Below are positions 16,988 through 27,505 of a stretch of 64,000 bases of DNA, piece by piece. The DNA is from Gordonia shandongensis DSM 45094. Its GTDB lineage: Bacteria; Actinomycetota; Actinomycetes; Mycobacteriales; Mycobacteriaceae. Location: contig NZ_AUHE01000009.1 of assembly GCF_000423025.1 (NCBI RefSeq), forward strand, positions 1 to 64,000. Direction: 5' to 3'. The notes below the pieces were generated by a model, which was not told the DNA's origin, did no database searches, and worked only from the letters and a program-made list of their open reading frames with translations. A program made the translations under genes and the position numbers. The stretch's first letter is position 1; each line of letters opens with the position of its first letter.

Positions 16988-17986
16988 CTACGGGACGATC
17001 GCGGCGACGTCCTCGGGGGCGACGTCCTCGACGGTCGCCGGACAGAACGCCGGACTGCGGTCCTTGTCGACGAGGACGGCCCGGACGCCTTCGGCGAAAT
17101 CCGGGTGCGCCGTGATGCGGACGGCGGCGGCGAGTTCGCGATCCAGGCACTCGGCGAGCGACGACTCGGCGCCCTCCTCGATCAGCCGCGCCGTCACGCA
17201 CAGGCTCGTCGGGGAGCCGGTGGTCAGCAGATCGAGCATCTCGTCGGCCCAGTCGTCGCCGACGGCGCCGCGGAGACCGCCGATGATCCCCGCGACGCTC
17301 ACATCATCGAAGTACTCGGCGATCTTTCGCAGCGGCAGCTCCGTGGTCACCGGGCCCCGGTGATCCTCGAGTGCCTCGCGCAGCGGTGCGCCGTGACGGA
17401 TCGCCTCGACGACACCGGGGATCGCCGACGACGGCACGAAGTGCGTCGCCAGCCCGATCGCGACCGCGTCCGCGCCGCCGATCCTCGTCCCGGTGAGGGC
17501 CAACCACATGCCGATCCCCTGCGGGAGACGCGGCAGAAAATAGGTGGAACCGACGTCGGGGAAGAATCCGATCGCGGTCTCGGGCATCGCGATCAACGCC
17601 TTCTCCGAGACGATCCGCACCTCTCCGTGCACGCTGATGCCGAGGCCGCCGCCCATCGCCGCGCCGTCGATCACCGCGACATAGGGCTTCGGGTATTCGG
17701 CGATGAGCTGATCGAGTCGGTACTCGCTCTCGAAGTACGCCTCCACCGCGGCCGCGTCACCGTCGAGCACCGACTCGCGGACGGCGCGGATGTCGCCGCC
17801 CGCGCAGAACGCGCGATCGCTGCTCGACGTCACCAGCACGGTGTCGATGGCGTCATCGTCGCCCCACCGTTCGAGGACCGCCGTCATCTCGTCGATCATC
17901 GACTGGTCGAGAGCGTTCAGGGCACGCGGCCGGTCGAGGACGATCTCGCCGACACCGCCGTGGACTTCGGTGCGCAGGTGGGACAC
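16988..17986 (-). CDS. 3-hydroxyisobutyryl-CoA hydrolase / enoyl-CoA hydratase family
   Basis: A 332-residue crotonase-fold protein. The oxyanion-hole segments are SSDRAFCAGGDIRAVRE near residue 55 and DGAAMGGGLGISVHGEVRI near 110. The C-terminal half (FADNPSP-like region replaced by TGSPTSLCVTARLIEEG, and DFAEGVRAVLVDKDRSPAF) is typical of HIBYL-CoA hydrolases, which release 3-hydroxyisobutyrate in valine breakdown. I prefer GTG 17986, seven bases after TACAGT, to GTG 17995, which lies inside that promoter box. It is convergent with the lipoprotein gene. Confidence 0.9.
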   Translation of the reverse strand: MSHLRTEVHGGVGEIVLDRPRALNALDQSMIDEMTAVLERWGDDDAIDTVLVTSSSDRAFCAGGDIRAVRESVLDGDAAAVEAYFESEYRLDQLIAEYPKPYVAVIDGAAMGGGLGISVHGEVRIVSEKALIAMPETAIGFFPDVGSTYFLPRLPQGIGMWLALTGTRIGGADAVAIGLATHFVPSSAIPGVVEAIRHGAPLREALEDHRGPVTTELPLRKIAEYFDDVSVAGIIGGLRGAVGDDWADEMLDLLTTGSPTSLCVTARLIEEGAESSLAECLDRELAAAVRITAHPDFAEGVRAVLVDKDRSPAFCPATVEDVAPEDVAAIVP

Positions 17987-17993
17987 GCCCTGC

Positions 17994-17999
17994 ACTGTA
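17994..17999 (-). promoter_or_regulatory. -10 box that decides the start of the HIBYL-CoA hydrolase gene
   Basis: TACAGT on the minus strand ends seven bases before GTG 17986. An alternative GTG at 17995 overlaps the box itself and so would not be in the transcript. Confidence 0.6.
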
Positions 18000-18047
18000 C
18001 GTGACGCGGCCGGCCGCAGCGGGGGCGTCGGAGGCGGCCCCGACCGA

Positions 18048-19901
18048 TCAACCGTCGAGGAGTTCGGCGGCTTCCATCCACTCGGCCTCCGCGGCCTCCT
18101 TCGCCGCGACGACGTCGCGCAGTTCGGCGTCGAGTTCCGCGAGCCGATCGGGGTCGACGGCCGCAGCCACCATCTGCGCGTGCAGGTCCCGTTCGCGCTC
18201 GGTGAACTTCTCCACCTGTCGTTCGGCGCGCCCGAGCGCCTTGCGTGCGGCCTGATGTTCGGCGGGGCTCAGACCCGCGCCGCCGGTCGACACGGCCGCC
18301 CGGTCCGTGGCGGTGTCGGCGGATGCGTCGGCGCTCCGGCGGCCCCCGCCCGCCCGGTCCGCGGCGCCGCCCGCCGCGGCATCGGACTCCCGGCGTTCCA
18401 GGTACTGCTCGATACCGCGCGGCAGGTGGGTGAGTCGGCCGTCGCCGAACAGCGCCCACGTGGAGTCGCAGACGCGTTCGACGAGATAGCGGTCGTGGCT
18501 GATCACCACCAACGTCCCCGCCCACGCATCCAGCAAGTCCTCCACCTGCTGCAAGGTGTCGATGTCGAGATCGTTGGTCGGCTCGTCGAGCAACAGCACA
18601 TTCGGTTCCGCCATGAGCACGCGCGTGAACTGCAGCCGTCGCCGCTCGCCGCCCGACAGGTCGCCGACCGGCGTCCGCTGGCGTGCCGGCGAGAACCCGA
18701 GCCGTTCGGCGAGCTGGCTCGCCGAGATCTCCTTGTCGCCGAGCATGATGTGCCCGGCGATCTCCTCGACCGCATCGAGGACGCGCAGCGTCGGGTCGAG
18801 GTCGTCGAGCTCCTGGCGCAGCCAGCCGATCGAGACCGTCTTCCCCTCGACACGTCGGCCCGGGGCCACCGGGACCTCGCCGGCCAGCGCCCGCAGCAGC
18901 GTCGTCTTCCCCGAGCCGTTCACACCCACCAGCCCGATGCGCTCACCGGGCGCCAGCCGCCACGTCGCCGAGTCGAGCAGGACGCGGCCCTCGACGCCCT
19001 CGGACGACGGCGCACGCAGGTGGGCGTCCTCCAGTTCGATGACCACCCGGCCGAGCCGTCGCCGCGCGAACGTGGACAGTTCCACCGTGTCCCGCGGCGG
19101 CGGGACGTCGGCGATCAGTTTCTCGGCGGCCTCCACCCGATACCGCGGCTTGGAGGTTCGGGCCGGCGCACCCCGCCGCAGCCACGCCAGTTCCTTGCGT
19201 GCCAGATTGCGGCGACGCTCCTCGGCGGCGTCGGCCTGCCGTGCCCGTTCGGCGCGGGCGAACACCCAGTCGTTGTACCCGCCCTCGTATTCGTCGACCC
19301 GCCCGGAGTGCACCTCCCACGTGCGGGTCGCCACCGTGTCGAGGAACCACCGGTCGTGCGTCACGACGATGAGCGCGCTGCGTCGGCGCACCAGATGGTC
19401 GGCCAGCCAGGCGACCCCCTCGATGTCGAGGTGGTTGGTCGGCTCGTCCAGGATCAGCAGGTCGGAATCGGTGACCAGCGCGGCCGCGAGCGCGGTGCGC
19501 CGCCGCTGCCCGCCCGACAGCTCCCCGACCCGGCGGTCGAGGAGATCGTCGACGCCGATGCCGGCGAGGATCCCGCGGATCCGCGCGTCACCGGCCCACT
19601 CGTGTTCCGCGAGGTCGCCGAGCACCACCGCCGCGACGGTCGCCGCCGGATCCAGGTCACCGCCCTGGGTGACCGTCGCGACACCGATGCCGCCGACGCG
19701 CGAGACGCGTCCCGAGTCGGGTTCGGTGATGCCGGCGACGATCTCGAGCAGCGTCGTCTTGCCGCCGCCGTTGAGGCCCACGACGCCGATCCGCTCACCG
19801 GCGTGGACACCGACGCTCACGTCGTCCAGGAGCGCCGTGATGCCGAAGCTCTTGCTGATGCGTTCGGCGTTGATCAGCGAGGTGTTGGTGCGCGAGGTCA
19901 T
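18048..19901 (-). CDS. ABC-F family ATPase (Uup-like), translation-associated
   Basis: The 617-residue protein has two ABC domains and no membrane segments. Domain 1 has Walker A GLNGGGKTT, signature LSGGQRRRTALAAAL and Walker B LLILDEPTNHLD; domain 2 has GVNGSGKTT, LSGGERRRLQFTRVL and LLLDEPTNDLD. The inter-domain linker (about residues 230-300, Arg-rich, ELAWLRRGAPARTSKPRYR) is like Uup. The C-terminal 80 residues form an Arg/Glu-rich coiled coil that binds nucleic acid in Uup. ABC-F proteins act on ribosomes; the specific role is unknown. Codons upstream of ATG 19901 are open but belong to ispE territory. It follows ispE in the same direction across a 16-bp repeat. Confidence 0.92.
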   Translation of the reverse strand: MTSRTNTSLINAERISKSFGITALLDDVSVGVHAGERIGVVGLNGGGKTTLLEIVAGITEPDSGRVSRVGGIGVATVTQGGDLDPAATVAAVVLGDLAEHEWAGDARIRGILAGIGVDDLLDRRVGELSGGQRRRTALAAALVTDSDLLILDEPTNHLDIEGVAWLADHLVRRRSALIVVTHDRWFLDTVATRTWEVHSGRVDEYEGGYNDWVFARAERARQADAAEERRRNLARKELAWLRRGAPARTSKPRYRVEAAEKLIADVPPPRDTVELSTFARRRLGRVVIELEDAHLRAPSSEGVEGRVLLDSATWRLAPGERIGLVGVNGSGKTTLLRALAGEVPVAPGRRVEGKTVSIGWLRQELDDLDPTLRVLDAVEEIAGHIMLGDKEISASQLAERLGFSPARQRTPVGDLSGGERRRLQFTRVLMAEPNVLLLDEPTNDLDIDTLQQVEDLLDAWAGTLVVISHDRYLVERVCDSTWALFGDGRLTHLPRGIEQYLERRESDAAAGGAADRAGGGRRSADASADTATDRAAVSTGGAGLSPAEHQAARKALGRAERQVEKFTERERDLHAQMVAAAVDPDRLAELDAELRDVVAAKEAAEAEWMEAAELLDG

Positions 19902-19923
19902 CGGATGGTGCGTCTTCCTTCGT

Positions 19924-19971
19924 GTCGGGTGCGGGGAATGTCGAGTGCGGGACATGTCGAGTGCTGGGCAT
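19924..19971. repeat. Three tandem copies of a 16-bp repeat between ispE and the ABC-F gene
   Basis: Copies are GTCGGGTGCGGGGAAT, GTCGAGTGCGGGACAT and GTCGAGTGCTGGGCAT, with a partial fourth beginning GTCGCGTAC. They lie 23 bases before the ABC-F start in the 110-bp gap. The unit is not a multiple of three, which is tolerated because it is non-coding. The effect on expression is unknown. Confidence 0.85.
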
Positions 19972-20011
19972 GTCGCGTACGGGGCGGGCCGGCTCGATCG
20001 GGTGGGAGCCG

Positions 20012-20929
20012 TCAGTCCGGCGGGATGAGTCGCGCACCGGCGACGGGCCCCGACGCCGTCCGCACGGCTTTGGCGACCCCCGACCCGGACAGTTCGGCGG
20101 CCACCGTGATCGCGGCCTGCGCGTCGGCGCAGAGGAATGCGCAGGTGGGCCCCGACCCCGAGACCACCCCGGCGAGGGCACCGGCCTCCCGCCCGGCACG
20201 CAGCGTGCGCCGCAGCATCGGCTGCAGCGAGAGGGCCGCCGGTTGCAGATCGTTGCGCAGCAGCGGCGCCACCGCGGTGACGTCCCCCGATGCCAACGCG
20301 ACCATCAGCTCGTCGGGTCGGTCCGTCCCCGCCGACGTCGCCGCATCGTCGCGGGACCGCAGCCGGTCGAGTTCGGCGTACACCGCAGGCGTCGACAGTC
20401 CCGTCCGCGCCACGGCCAACACCCAGTGGAACTGCCCGCGCGAGAGGACCGGCAGCAGTCGCTCGCCGCGTCCCGTGCCGAGTGCGACCCCGCCCGCCAG
20501 GGAGAACGGGACGTCGGAGCCGAGCGATGCGGCGATCTCGACGAGCTCGGCGCGTTCCACGTCGGCACGCCACAGTCGGGCCGCGGCGACGAGCGCCCCG
20601 GCGGCGTCCGCCGATCCGCCCGCCATTCCGCCCGCCACCGGGATCGTCTTGTCGATGATGATCTCGACCCGCGGATCCCCGCCGACGTGCGACGCCAGCT
20701 CCACCACCGCGCGCGCGGCGAGGTTGGTGGCGTCGGCGGGCACCTCCCGTCGTCCGTCACCGCGGACGGTCACCGACAGTTCGTCGGCGGCACGCACGGT
20801 CACGTCGTCGTACAGCGAGAGGGCGCAGAACAGCGTCGCCAGTTCGTGGTATCCGTCGTCGCGCAGCGGGCCGACACCGAGATGCAGGTTGATCTTGGCG
20901 GGCACCCGGGCGGTCGCAGCCCCCATCAT
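20012..20929 (-). CDS. ispE: 4-diphosphocytidyl-2-C-methyl-D-erythritol kinase
   Basis: A GHMP kinase that phosphorylates CDP-ME in the MEP isoprenoid pathway. The 305 residues contain the family signatures: [22 protein letters not shown] at the N-terminus, the ATP loop [20 protein letters not shown] near residue 95 and the C-terminal [13 protein letters not shown]. The protein begins with two ATG codons at 20929 and 20926. These are the last unit of the 17-bp tandem repeat that fills the gap to ksgA, so translation is probably fed by reinitiation from upstream minigenes (see findings). It is the fourth gene in the tatD-rpfB-ksgA-ispE order seen in Mtb. Confidence 0.96.
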   Translation of the reverse strand: MMGAATARVPAKINLHLGVGPLRDDGYHELATLFCALSLYDDVTVRAADELSVTVRGDGRREVPADATNLAARAVVELASHVGGDPRVEIIIDKTIPVAGGMAGGSADAAGALVAAARLWRADVERAELVEIAASLGSDVPFSLAGGVALGTGRGERLLPVLSRGQFHWVLAVARTGLSTPAVYAELDRLRSRDDAATSAGTDRPDELMVALASGDVTAVAPLLRNDLQPAALSLQPMLRRTLRAGREAGALAGVVSGSGPTCAFLCADAQAAITVAAELSGSGVAKAVRTASGPVAGARLIPPD

Positions 20930-20980
20930 GACCCAGCCCCCATCATGACCCAGCCCCCATCACGACCCAGCCCCCATCAC
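20926..20980 (-). repeat. 17-bp tandem repeat forming a chain of overlapping minigenes between ksgA and ispE
   Basis: On the minus strand the unit is (A/G)TGATGGGGGCTGGGTC. Starts occur at 20980 (GTG), 20963 (GTG), 20946 (ATG) and 20929 (ATG, ispE itself). Each of the first three opens a six-codon frame, start-Met-Gly-Ala-Gly-Ser, and ends in a TGA that overlaps the next start by four bases. The first GTG overlaps the ksgA stop in the same way. The fourth unit diverges at CTGCGACC and runs into ispE. Confidence 0.92.
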
Positions 20981-21852
20981 CGGTCGTCCTCCCGGACGCG
21001 GGCGAGGCGTACGAAGTCGGCGGCGTCGAGGCGTTCACCGCGGATGCCCGGATCGATGTCGGCGGCCCGCAGCAGACGCTCGGCCTCCGCGGCGCTCCCC
21101 GCCCACGAGGCGAGGGCCGACCGCATCGTCTTGCGTCGTTGAGCGAACGCCGCGTCGATCGCCGCGAAGGTCGCCGAGCGCAACCACGGGTCGGTTCCGA
21201 ACGGATCGGTGCGTTCGATGCGCACCAGCCCCGACTCGATGGTCGGCTCGGGCCAGAAGACCCGTCTACCGATCGCTCCCGCGCGGGAGACGTCGCCGTA
21301 GAACCGCGCCTTGACGCTCGGCACACCGTAGATGCGGCCGCCGGGCGTCGCCGCCAACCGGTCGGCGACCTCGGCCTGAACCATGACCAGCGCGGTCGCG
21401 ATGGTCGGGAACTGTGCCATCAGATGCAGCAGGACGGGGACGGCGACGTTGTACGGAAGGTTCGCGACGAGCGCGGACGGCGTCCGCGGCAGGTCGGCCG
21501 GCAGCACCGTCATCGCGTCGGCGGTCACCACGTCGAAACGGTCGGCGTGGCCGGGGGCGAACTCGGCGACCGTCTGCGGAAGCCGTCCGGCGAGGACGGG
21601 ATCGATCTCGACGGCCATGACGCGTCCGGCGTCGGCCAGCAGCGCCAGGGTCAGCGACCCCAGGCCCGGCCCCACTTCGAGGACCGTGTCGTCGGCGCCC
21701 ACACCCGAGGAGGCCACGATCCGGCGGACCGTGTTGGCGTCGTGGACGAAGTTCTGCCCGAGCGTCTTGGTGGGCCGAACACCGAGTTCGGCGGCCAGGC
21801 CGCGGATCTCGGCCGGCCCCAGCAGTCGCGGTGTGTCGGGGGTGGAGGTCAC
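20977..21852 (-). CDS. ksgA: 16S rRNA (adenine1518-N6/adenine1519-N6)-dimethyltransferase
   Basis: KsgA dimethylates two adjacent adenines in the 3' hairpin of 16S rRNA late in 30S assembly. The 291 residues carry the N-terminal [20 protein letters not shown]-binding motif [14 protein letters not shown], motif II AVEIDP and the catalytic motif IV NLPYN ([13 protein letters not shown]). A GTG at 21852 follows CACAAT by six bases, so it too may be leaderless. The stop codon at 20977-20979 is built into the first unit of the 17-bp repeat leading to ispE. Confidence 0.96.
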   Translation of the reverse strand: MTSTPDTPRLLGPAEIRGLAAELGVRPTKTLGQNFVHDANTVRRIVASSGVGADDTVLEVGPGLGSLTLALLADAGRVMAVEIDPVLAGRLPQTVAEFAPGHADRFDVVTADAMTVLPADLPRTPSALVANLPYNVAVPVLLHLMAQFPTIATALVMVQAEVADRLAATPGGRIYGVPSVKARFYGDVSRAGAIGRRVFWPEPTIESGLVRIERTDPFGTDPWLRSATFAAIDAAFAQRRKTMRSALASWAGSAAEAERLLRAADIDPGIRGERLDAADFVRLARVREDDR

Positions 21853-21900
21853 CTATGCATTGTGACTGACGAACGCGGCATCACTGAAAACCGCGGCCGG

Positions 21901-23130
<1,230 letters not shown>

Positions 23131-24114
23131 TTACGGCAACGGAAGTCGGTAATGCCTGCGCGCGTTCCCCCCGAGAACCTGAGCCATCTCGTCGTCGGAG
23201 ACCCCTCGGACCTCCGCGAGGAAGCGCGCCGTGTAGGGCACCGCATACGACTGATTCGGCTGGCCACGGTAGGGATGCGGGGTCAGGAAGGGGGCGTCGG
23301 TCTCCACCAGGATCAGCTCGTCGGGCGTCAAGCGAGCCGCGTCACGCAGCTCGTGGGAGTTGGCGAACGTCACAGTCCCCGAGAAGCTCAACACGTACCC
23401 GAGGTCGACACATTCGCGGGCGATTGCGGCGTCCCCCGAGAAGCAGTGCATGATCACCGTCTCCGGGGCGCCCTCGGCGGCCAGCACGTCGAGCAGGTCC
23501 CGATCGGCCTCCCGATTGTGAATCATGAGCGGCGTTCCGGTCCGCTTCGCCAGATCGATGTGCCAGGCGAAGGCGTCGCGTTGTACGGCCGGGTCGGCGC
23601 AGTCGTCCGACCGCGTCGTCCAGTAGTAGTCCAGACCGGTCTCCCCGACCGCGACCACCCGGTCGTCGGCGACCATCGTCTCGATCTCGCTGCGCGTCGC
23701 GTCGTCGAGATCGTCGGCGTGGGTCGGATGCAGTCCGACGGCGGCGAACGCCCGCGAGTCCCAGTGCGCGGCCCGCACCGCCCAGCGCGCGTCCTCCATG
23801 TCGTCGGCGACGGTGACCACCTGGTCCACACCCACCGCCTCGGCGCGGTCGAGGATCGCGCGGACGTCGTCGGCCGTCCGCCCACCGCACGCCGCGAGGT
23901 GCGTGTGGGCGTCGACGAGCCCCGGCAGCGGCTCCGGGGCGGGCGGAGGCGTGCGGCGCTTGCGGCGACGGATCTCCTTGGCGGTCAGTTCCCGCCCCGA
24001 TTCAGCTGCGTGCGATTCGGGAGCGGCGTTCGATCCGGGAGCGGCGTTCGATCCGGGAGCGGCGTTCGATCCGGGAGCGGCGTTCGATCCGGGAGCGGCG
24101 TTCGATTCGGTCAC
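23131..24114 (-). CDS. tatD: TatD-family metal-dependent DNase with a repeat-bearing N-terminal extension
   Basis: TIM-barrel hydrolase; TatD proteins are Mg-dependent 3'-5' exonucleases. Metal ligands are seen in LVDAHTHLAACGG, GLHPTHADDL, VGETGLDYY, MIHNREAD, MHCFSGD and ETDAPFLTPHP. The core starts near residue 55. Before it lie five copies of NAAPGS/NAAPES encoded by an exact 18-bp tandem repeat, then a basic stretch RRRKRRTPPPAPEP. I chose GTG 24114, just before the repeat, because upstream codons run into the divergent gene's promoter. The extension may be unstructured. It lies upstream of rpfB as in Mtb. Confidence 0.92.
   Translation of the reverse strand: MTESNAAPGSNAAPGSNAAPGSNAAPGSNAAPESHAAESGRELTAKEIRRRKRRTPPPAPEPLPGLVDAHTHLAACGGRTADDVRAILDRAEAVGVDQVVTVADDMEDARWAVRAAHWDSRAFAAVGLHPTHADDLDDATRSEIETMVADDRVVAVGETGLDYYWTTRSDDCADPAVQRDAFAWHIDLAKRTGTPLMIHNREADRDLLDVLAAEGAPETVIMHCFSGDAAIARECVDLGYVLSFSGTVTFANSHELRDAARLTPDELILVETDAPFLTPHPYRGQPNQSYAVPYTARFLAEVRGVSDDEMAQVLGGNARRHYRLPLP
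24020..24109. repeat. Five copies of an 18-bp tandem repeat inside tatD
   Basis: The plus-strand unit is GGAGCGGCGTTCGATCCG. Four copies are identical and the last differs by one base. Being 18 bp it keeps the frame and encodes a six-residue peptide repeat. Near-identity at the DNA level suggests recent expansion. Confidence 0.93.
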
Positions 24115-24207
24115 GCCTCCACCCTGCCCGAGACGACCGTGCGCGACGAACCGCCCACCAAACCCCACCGCGCCCCGCACCTGGCCGACATCGCGAGACA
24201 AGACGGG

Positions 24208-24213
24208 TAGCGT
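24208..24213 (+). promoter_or_regulatory. -10 box for leaderless transcription of the beta-PGM gene
   Basis: TAGCGT ends seven bases before the GTG at 24221. Confidence 0.6.
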
Positions 24214-24220
24214 CATCACC

Positions 24221-25006
24221 GTGCTGGGACTGCCTGACGACATCACCGTCGCCCTCTTCGACCTCGACGGCGTTCTGACCGACACCGCATCGGTCCATCG
24301 GACGGCCTGGACCGACGCTTTCGACGCCTTCCTCGCCGACCGCGCCGGCGGACCGATCGACGCTCGGACCGACGAACTGCGCCCGTTCACCGAGCAGGAC
24401 TACCTCGACCACGTCGACGGACGCCCCCGGACCGACGGTGTGCGGTCCTTCCTCGCATCACGGACGATCGACGTCGACGACGCGACGGTCACCCGGATCG
24501 CCGACGGAAAGAACGACGCCTTCCTCGCTGCGCTGGAACGCGACGGCGTCCGCGCCTACCCCGGCTCGGTCCGCTACCTGCACGCCGCCCGCGACGCCGG
24601 ACTGCACATCGCCGTCGTCACCAGCTCCCGCAACGGCGCCCAAGTCCTCGAGGCAGCCGGGCTGACGGAGTTCGTGGAACAGCGCGTCGACGGCAACACC
24701 ATCGTCGACGAACAGCTCAACGGAAAACCGGCCCCCGACTCCTACCTGCGCGGCGCCGAGCTGATGGGCGTCGCCCCGGCCGCCGCCGCCGTCTTCGAAG
24801 ACGCGATCTCCGGCGTCCAGGCCGGTCACGCCGGACGATTCGGTCACGTCGTCGGCGTCGACCGCGTCGGGGGAGGCCAGGCCGACTCGATGCGCGACGC
24901 CGGTGCCTCTATCGTCGTGACCGACCTCGCCGAACTCCTCCCCGACGCCGGCGGGACCCCTGAGCCGAACGACCATCCCGCGACCGCGAGAAGGACCGCA
25001 CCGTGA
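24221..25006 (+). CDS. HAD-superfamily beta-phosphoglucomutase-like hydrolase
   Basis: The 261-residue protein has HAD motif I DLDGVLTDTASVH near residue 15, with the DxD aspartates of beta-PGM; motif II VVTSS; motif III Lys in NGKPAPDSYL; and motif IV FEDAISGVQAG. It would interconvert beta-glucose 1-phosphate and glucose 6-phosphate. The stop overlaps the start of the GH65 phosphorylase gene (GTGA), and together they form a phosphorolytic disaccharide-degrading unit like Rv3400-Rv3401. The GTG at 24221 is apparently leaderless. Confidence 0.92.
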   Translation: MLGLPDDITVALFDLDGVLTDTASVHRTAWTDAFDAFLADRAGGPIDARTDELRPFTEQDYLDHVDGRPRTDGVRSFLASRTIDVDDATVTRIADGKNDAFLAALERDGVRAYPGSVRYLHAARDAGLHIAVVTSSRNGAQVLEAAGLTEFVEQRVDGNTIVDEQLNGKPAPDSYLRGAELMGVAPAAAAVFEDAISGVQAGHAGRFGHVVGVDRVGGGQADSMRDAGASIVVTDLAELLPDAGGTPEPNDHPATARRTAP

Positions 25007-27444
25007 TCGAACCGACCACCCTCGAGCTGGCCCACACCACGCACGGTGACACATCGAGCCACACCGACCCCGCGAACGTGCCGCAGCACGGAATCCATCC
25101 CGCGGAAGGATTCGACGTCAACCCGTGGCAGCTGCGGTGGCGCGGCCTCGACATCGGCATGATCGGGCGCACCGAGACGCTCTTCGCCCTCTCGAACGGC
25201 CACATCGGGTTGCGCGGCAGCTTCGAGGAGGGTGAGCCCGTCGACAAACCGGGCACCTATCTCAGCGGCTTCTACGAGGTCCGCGACCTGCCGTACGCGG
25301 AGAGCGGGTACGGCTTCCCCGAGGCCGGGCAGACGGTCGTCAACGTCACCGACTCCAAGATCATCCGTCTGCTCGTCGAGGACGAGCCGATGGACCTCCG
25401 GTACGGCCGGACCGTCGAACACGAGCGGATCCTGGACTTCCGGACCGGCACCCTCCGCCGCAGCACCCTGTGGACGTCCCCGACCGGCCGGACCGTGCGC
25501 ATCCGGTCCGAACGCCTCGTCTCGTTCACCAAACGCACCGTCGCCGCCATCCGCTACGAGGTGGAGCCGATCGGTGAGGACATGAAGCTGGTGCTGCAGT
25601 CCGACCTGTTGGCCAACGAGCCCATCGGCGGCATCTCGGCGAAGGACGATCCGCGGATGGCCGCGGAACTCGACCGTCCGCTGAACGCCGAACTCGCCGA
25701 CTGCGAAGACCTCTCCGCGGTCCTGGTGCACCGGACGCGCAGGTCGGGACTGTCCGTGGCCGCCGGAATGGATCACGAGCTCGAGTTGCCGGCGAACGCC
25801 GACACCGCGATCCGCGCCGACGGCGACCTCGCGCGACTCACCGTCGCGGCCACGGTCCCGCAGGGCACCAAGATGGTCCTCACCAAGTACATGGGCTACG
25901 GCTGGTCGGCGCGTCGTTCGGCACCCGCGCTGCGCGCACAGGTCGACGCCGCACTCGCCATGGCCAAGGAGACCGGCTGGGAGGCCCTCAAACAGGAGCA
26001 GTCCGACTACCTCGACGAGTTCTGGCTCGACGCCGACATCGAACTCGACGGCGACCCCGAACTGCAGCAGGCGGTGCGCTTCTCGCTGTTCCACGTCCTG
26101 CAGGCCGGGGCCCGCGGCCAGTCGCGCGCCGTCCCAGCCAAGGGGCTCACCGGGCCCGGCTACGACGGCCACACGTTCTGGGACACCGAGACCTTCGTGC
26201 TCCCGATGCTGACGTACACCGTTCCGGCCGCCGCCGGCGAGGAGCTCCGGTGGCGGCACATGACGCTCGACAAGGCGAAGGCGCGGGCCGCCGAACTCGG
26301 CCAGGCGGGCGCCATGTTCCCGTGGCGGTCGATCAACGGCGAGGAGTGTTCGGGATACTGGCCGGCGGGCACCGCCGGCGTGCACGTGTCGGCCGACATC
26401 GCCAACGCGACGGCACGCTACATCCGCGCCACCGGCGACGAGGCGTTCGAGGTGGAGTGCGGTGTGGAACTGCTGGTGGAGATCGCCCGCTTCTTCTCCG
26501 GATTCGGGCACCGCGACTCGAGCGGCCGCTTTCGCATCGACGGCATCACCGGCCCCGACGAGTACACGGCCGTCGTGAACAACAACGTCTTCACCAACCT
26601 CGCCGCACAGCAGGCGCTCCGTGACGCCGTCGCCGCCGTGGGCCGCCAACCGCATGCGGCCCGCGAGCTCGGGGTCCTCGACGAGGAGGTCGCGAACTGG
26701 GCGTCGGCGGCCGACGACATGACCGTTCCGTACGACGAGGCGCTCGGCGTGCACCAGCAGTCCGAGAGCTTCACGCTCCTGGACCGCTGGGACTTCGAGG
26801 GGTCGAAGGGCCGGTACCCGCTGCTGCTGAACTACCCGTACTTCGATCTGTACCGCAAGCAGGTGGTGAAGCAGGCCGACCTGGTCTTCGCGATGTACCT
26901 GTTCGGCGATCGGTTCACCCCGGAGCAGAAGCTCGCGAACTTCGACTACTACTACCCGATCACGGTGCGGGACTCGTCGCTGTCGGCGTGCTGCGAGGCG
27001 GTCACGGCCGCCGAGGTCGGTTACCTCGACCTGTCGTACGACCTGATGAGCGAGTCGGTGTTCACCGACCTGCACGATCTGCACAACAACGTCTCGTCGG
27101 GGCTGCACATCGCCGCGCTGGCCGGCGCCTGGACCGACTGCGTCGCCGGGTTCGGCGGCATGCGCGATTTCGGGGGTCACATCACGTTCGCCCCGCGCCT
27201 GCCGAAGCAGTTGAACTACATGTCCTTCCGCATGGTGATCCGCGAGTCCCGGATCGTCGTCGCGATCGACGGCGACACCGCCACCTACCGACTCCTCTCG
27301 GGCCCGACGATCGACCTGGCCCACCACGGTGAACGCTTCACCCTGGGCGACGAACCCGTCACGCGCACCATCGCGCCGATCGAGGAGCGCACACCCCCGG
27401 CGGCGCCGCCGGGGTGCGAGCCGTACCGTCGATCGACTCGGTGA
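25003..27444 (+). CDS. GH65 family glycoside phosphorylase (trehalose/kojibiose/maltose phosphorylase type)
   Basis: A cytoplasmic inverting phosphorylase of 813 residues, the usual GH65 length. The N-terminal beta-sandwich begins with the block [11 protein letters not shown] and [19 protein letters not shown]. The (alpha/alpha)6 barrel contains [16 protein letters not shown] and the general-acid Glu520 in [15 protein letters not shown]. It would cleave an alpha-glucosyl disaccharide with phosphate to glucose plus beta-glucose 1-phosphate, which the coupled beta-PGM converts onward. The preferred sugar cannot be read from sequence; trehalose, abundant in Mycobacteriales, is the natural suspect. 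Confidence 0.93.
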   Translation: MIEPTTLELAHTTHGDTSSHTDPANVPQHGIHPAEGFDVNPWQLRWRGLDIGMIGRTETLFALSNGHIGLRGSFEEGEPVDKPGTYLSGFYEVRDLPYAESGYGFPEAGQTVVNVTDSKIIRLLVEDEPMDLRYGRTVEHERILDFRTGTLRRSTLWTSPTGRTVRIRSERLVSFTKRTVAAIRYEVEPIGEDMKLVLQSDLLANEPIGGISAKDDPRMAAELDRPLNAELADCEDLSAVLVHRTRRSGLSVAAGMDHELELPANADTAIRADGDLARLTVAATVPQGTKMVLTKYMGYGWSARRSAPALRAQVDAALAMAKETGWEALKQEQSDYLDEFWLDADIELDGDPELQQAVRFSLFHVLQAGARGQSRAVPAKGLTGPGYDGHTFWDTETFVLPMLTYTVPAAAGEELRWRHMTLDKAKARAAELGQAGAMFPWRSINGEECSGYWPAGTAGVHVSADIANATARYIRATGDEAFEVECGVELLVEIARFFSGFGHRDSSGRFRIDGITGPDEYTAVVNNNVFTNLAAQQALRDAVAAVGRQPHAARELGVLDEEVANWASAADDMTVPYDEALGVHQQSESFTLLDRWDFEGSKGRYPLLLNYPYFDLYRKQVVKQADLVFAMYLFGDRFTPEQKLANFDYYYPITVRDSSLSACCEAVTAAEVGYLDLSYDLMSESVFTDLHDLHNNVSSGLHIAALAGAWTDCVAGFGGMRDFGGHITFAPRLPKQLNYMSFRMVIRESRIVVAIDGDTATYRLLSGPTIDLAHHGERFTLGDEPVTRTIAPIEERTPPAAPPGCEPYRRSTR

Positions 27445-27490
27445 CGCTCCGGTGACGGGCGAGCGCTCGGAGGCTCGCGCGGGCGGCACG

Positions 27491-27496
27491 TACAAT
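27491..27496 (+). promoter_or_regulatory. -10 box for metG
   Basis: TACAAT ends nine bases before the ATG at 27506, so the transcript would have at most two or three leader bases. Confidence 0.6.
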
Positions 27497-27505
27497 CGAC
27501 GCATT

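Noticed and set aside
17790..20948. A 1052-codon open frame on the plus strand across the hydrolase, ABC-F and ispE genes
   Set aside because: It crosses three well-supported minus-strand genes and contains Ser/Arg-rich low-complexity sequence; a shadow frame.
24844..27504. An 886-codon open frame on the minus strand across the GH65 gene
   Set aside because: It is antisense to a gene with clear family motifs and a catalytic Glu. Its translation is rich in Arg, Gly, Val and His with no recognisable motif, as expected of a GC-rich codon shadow.
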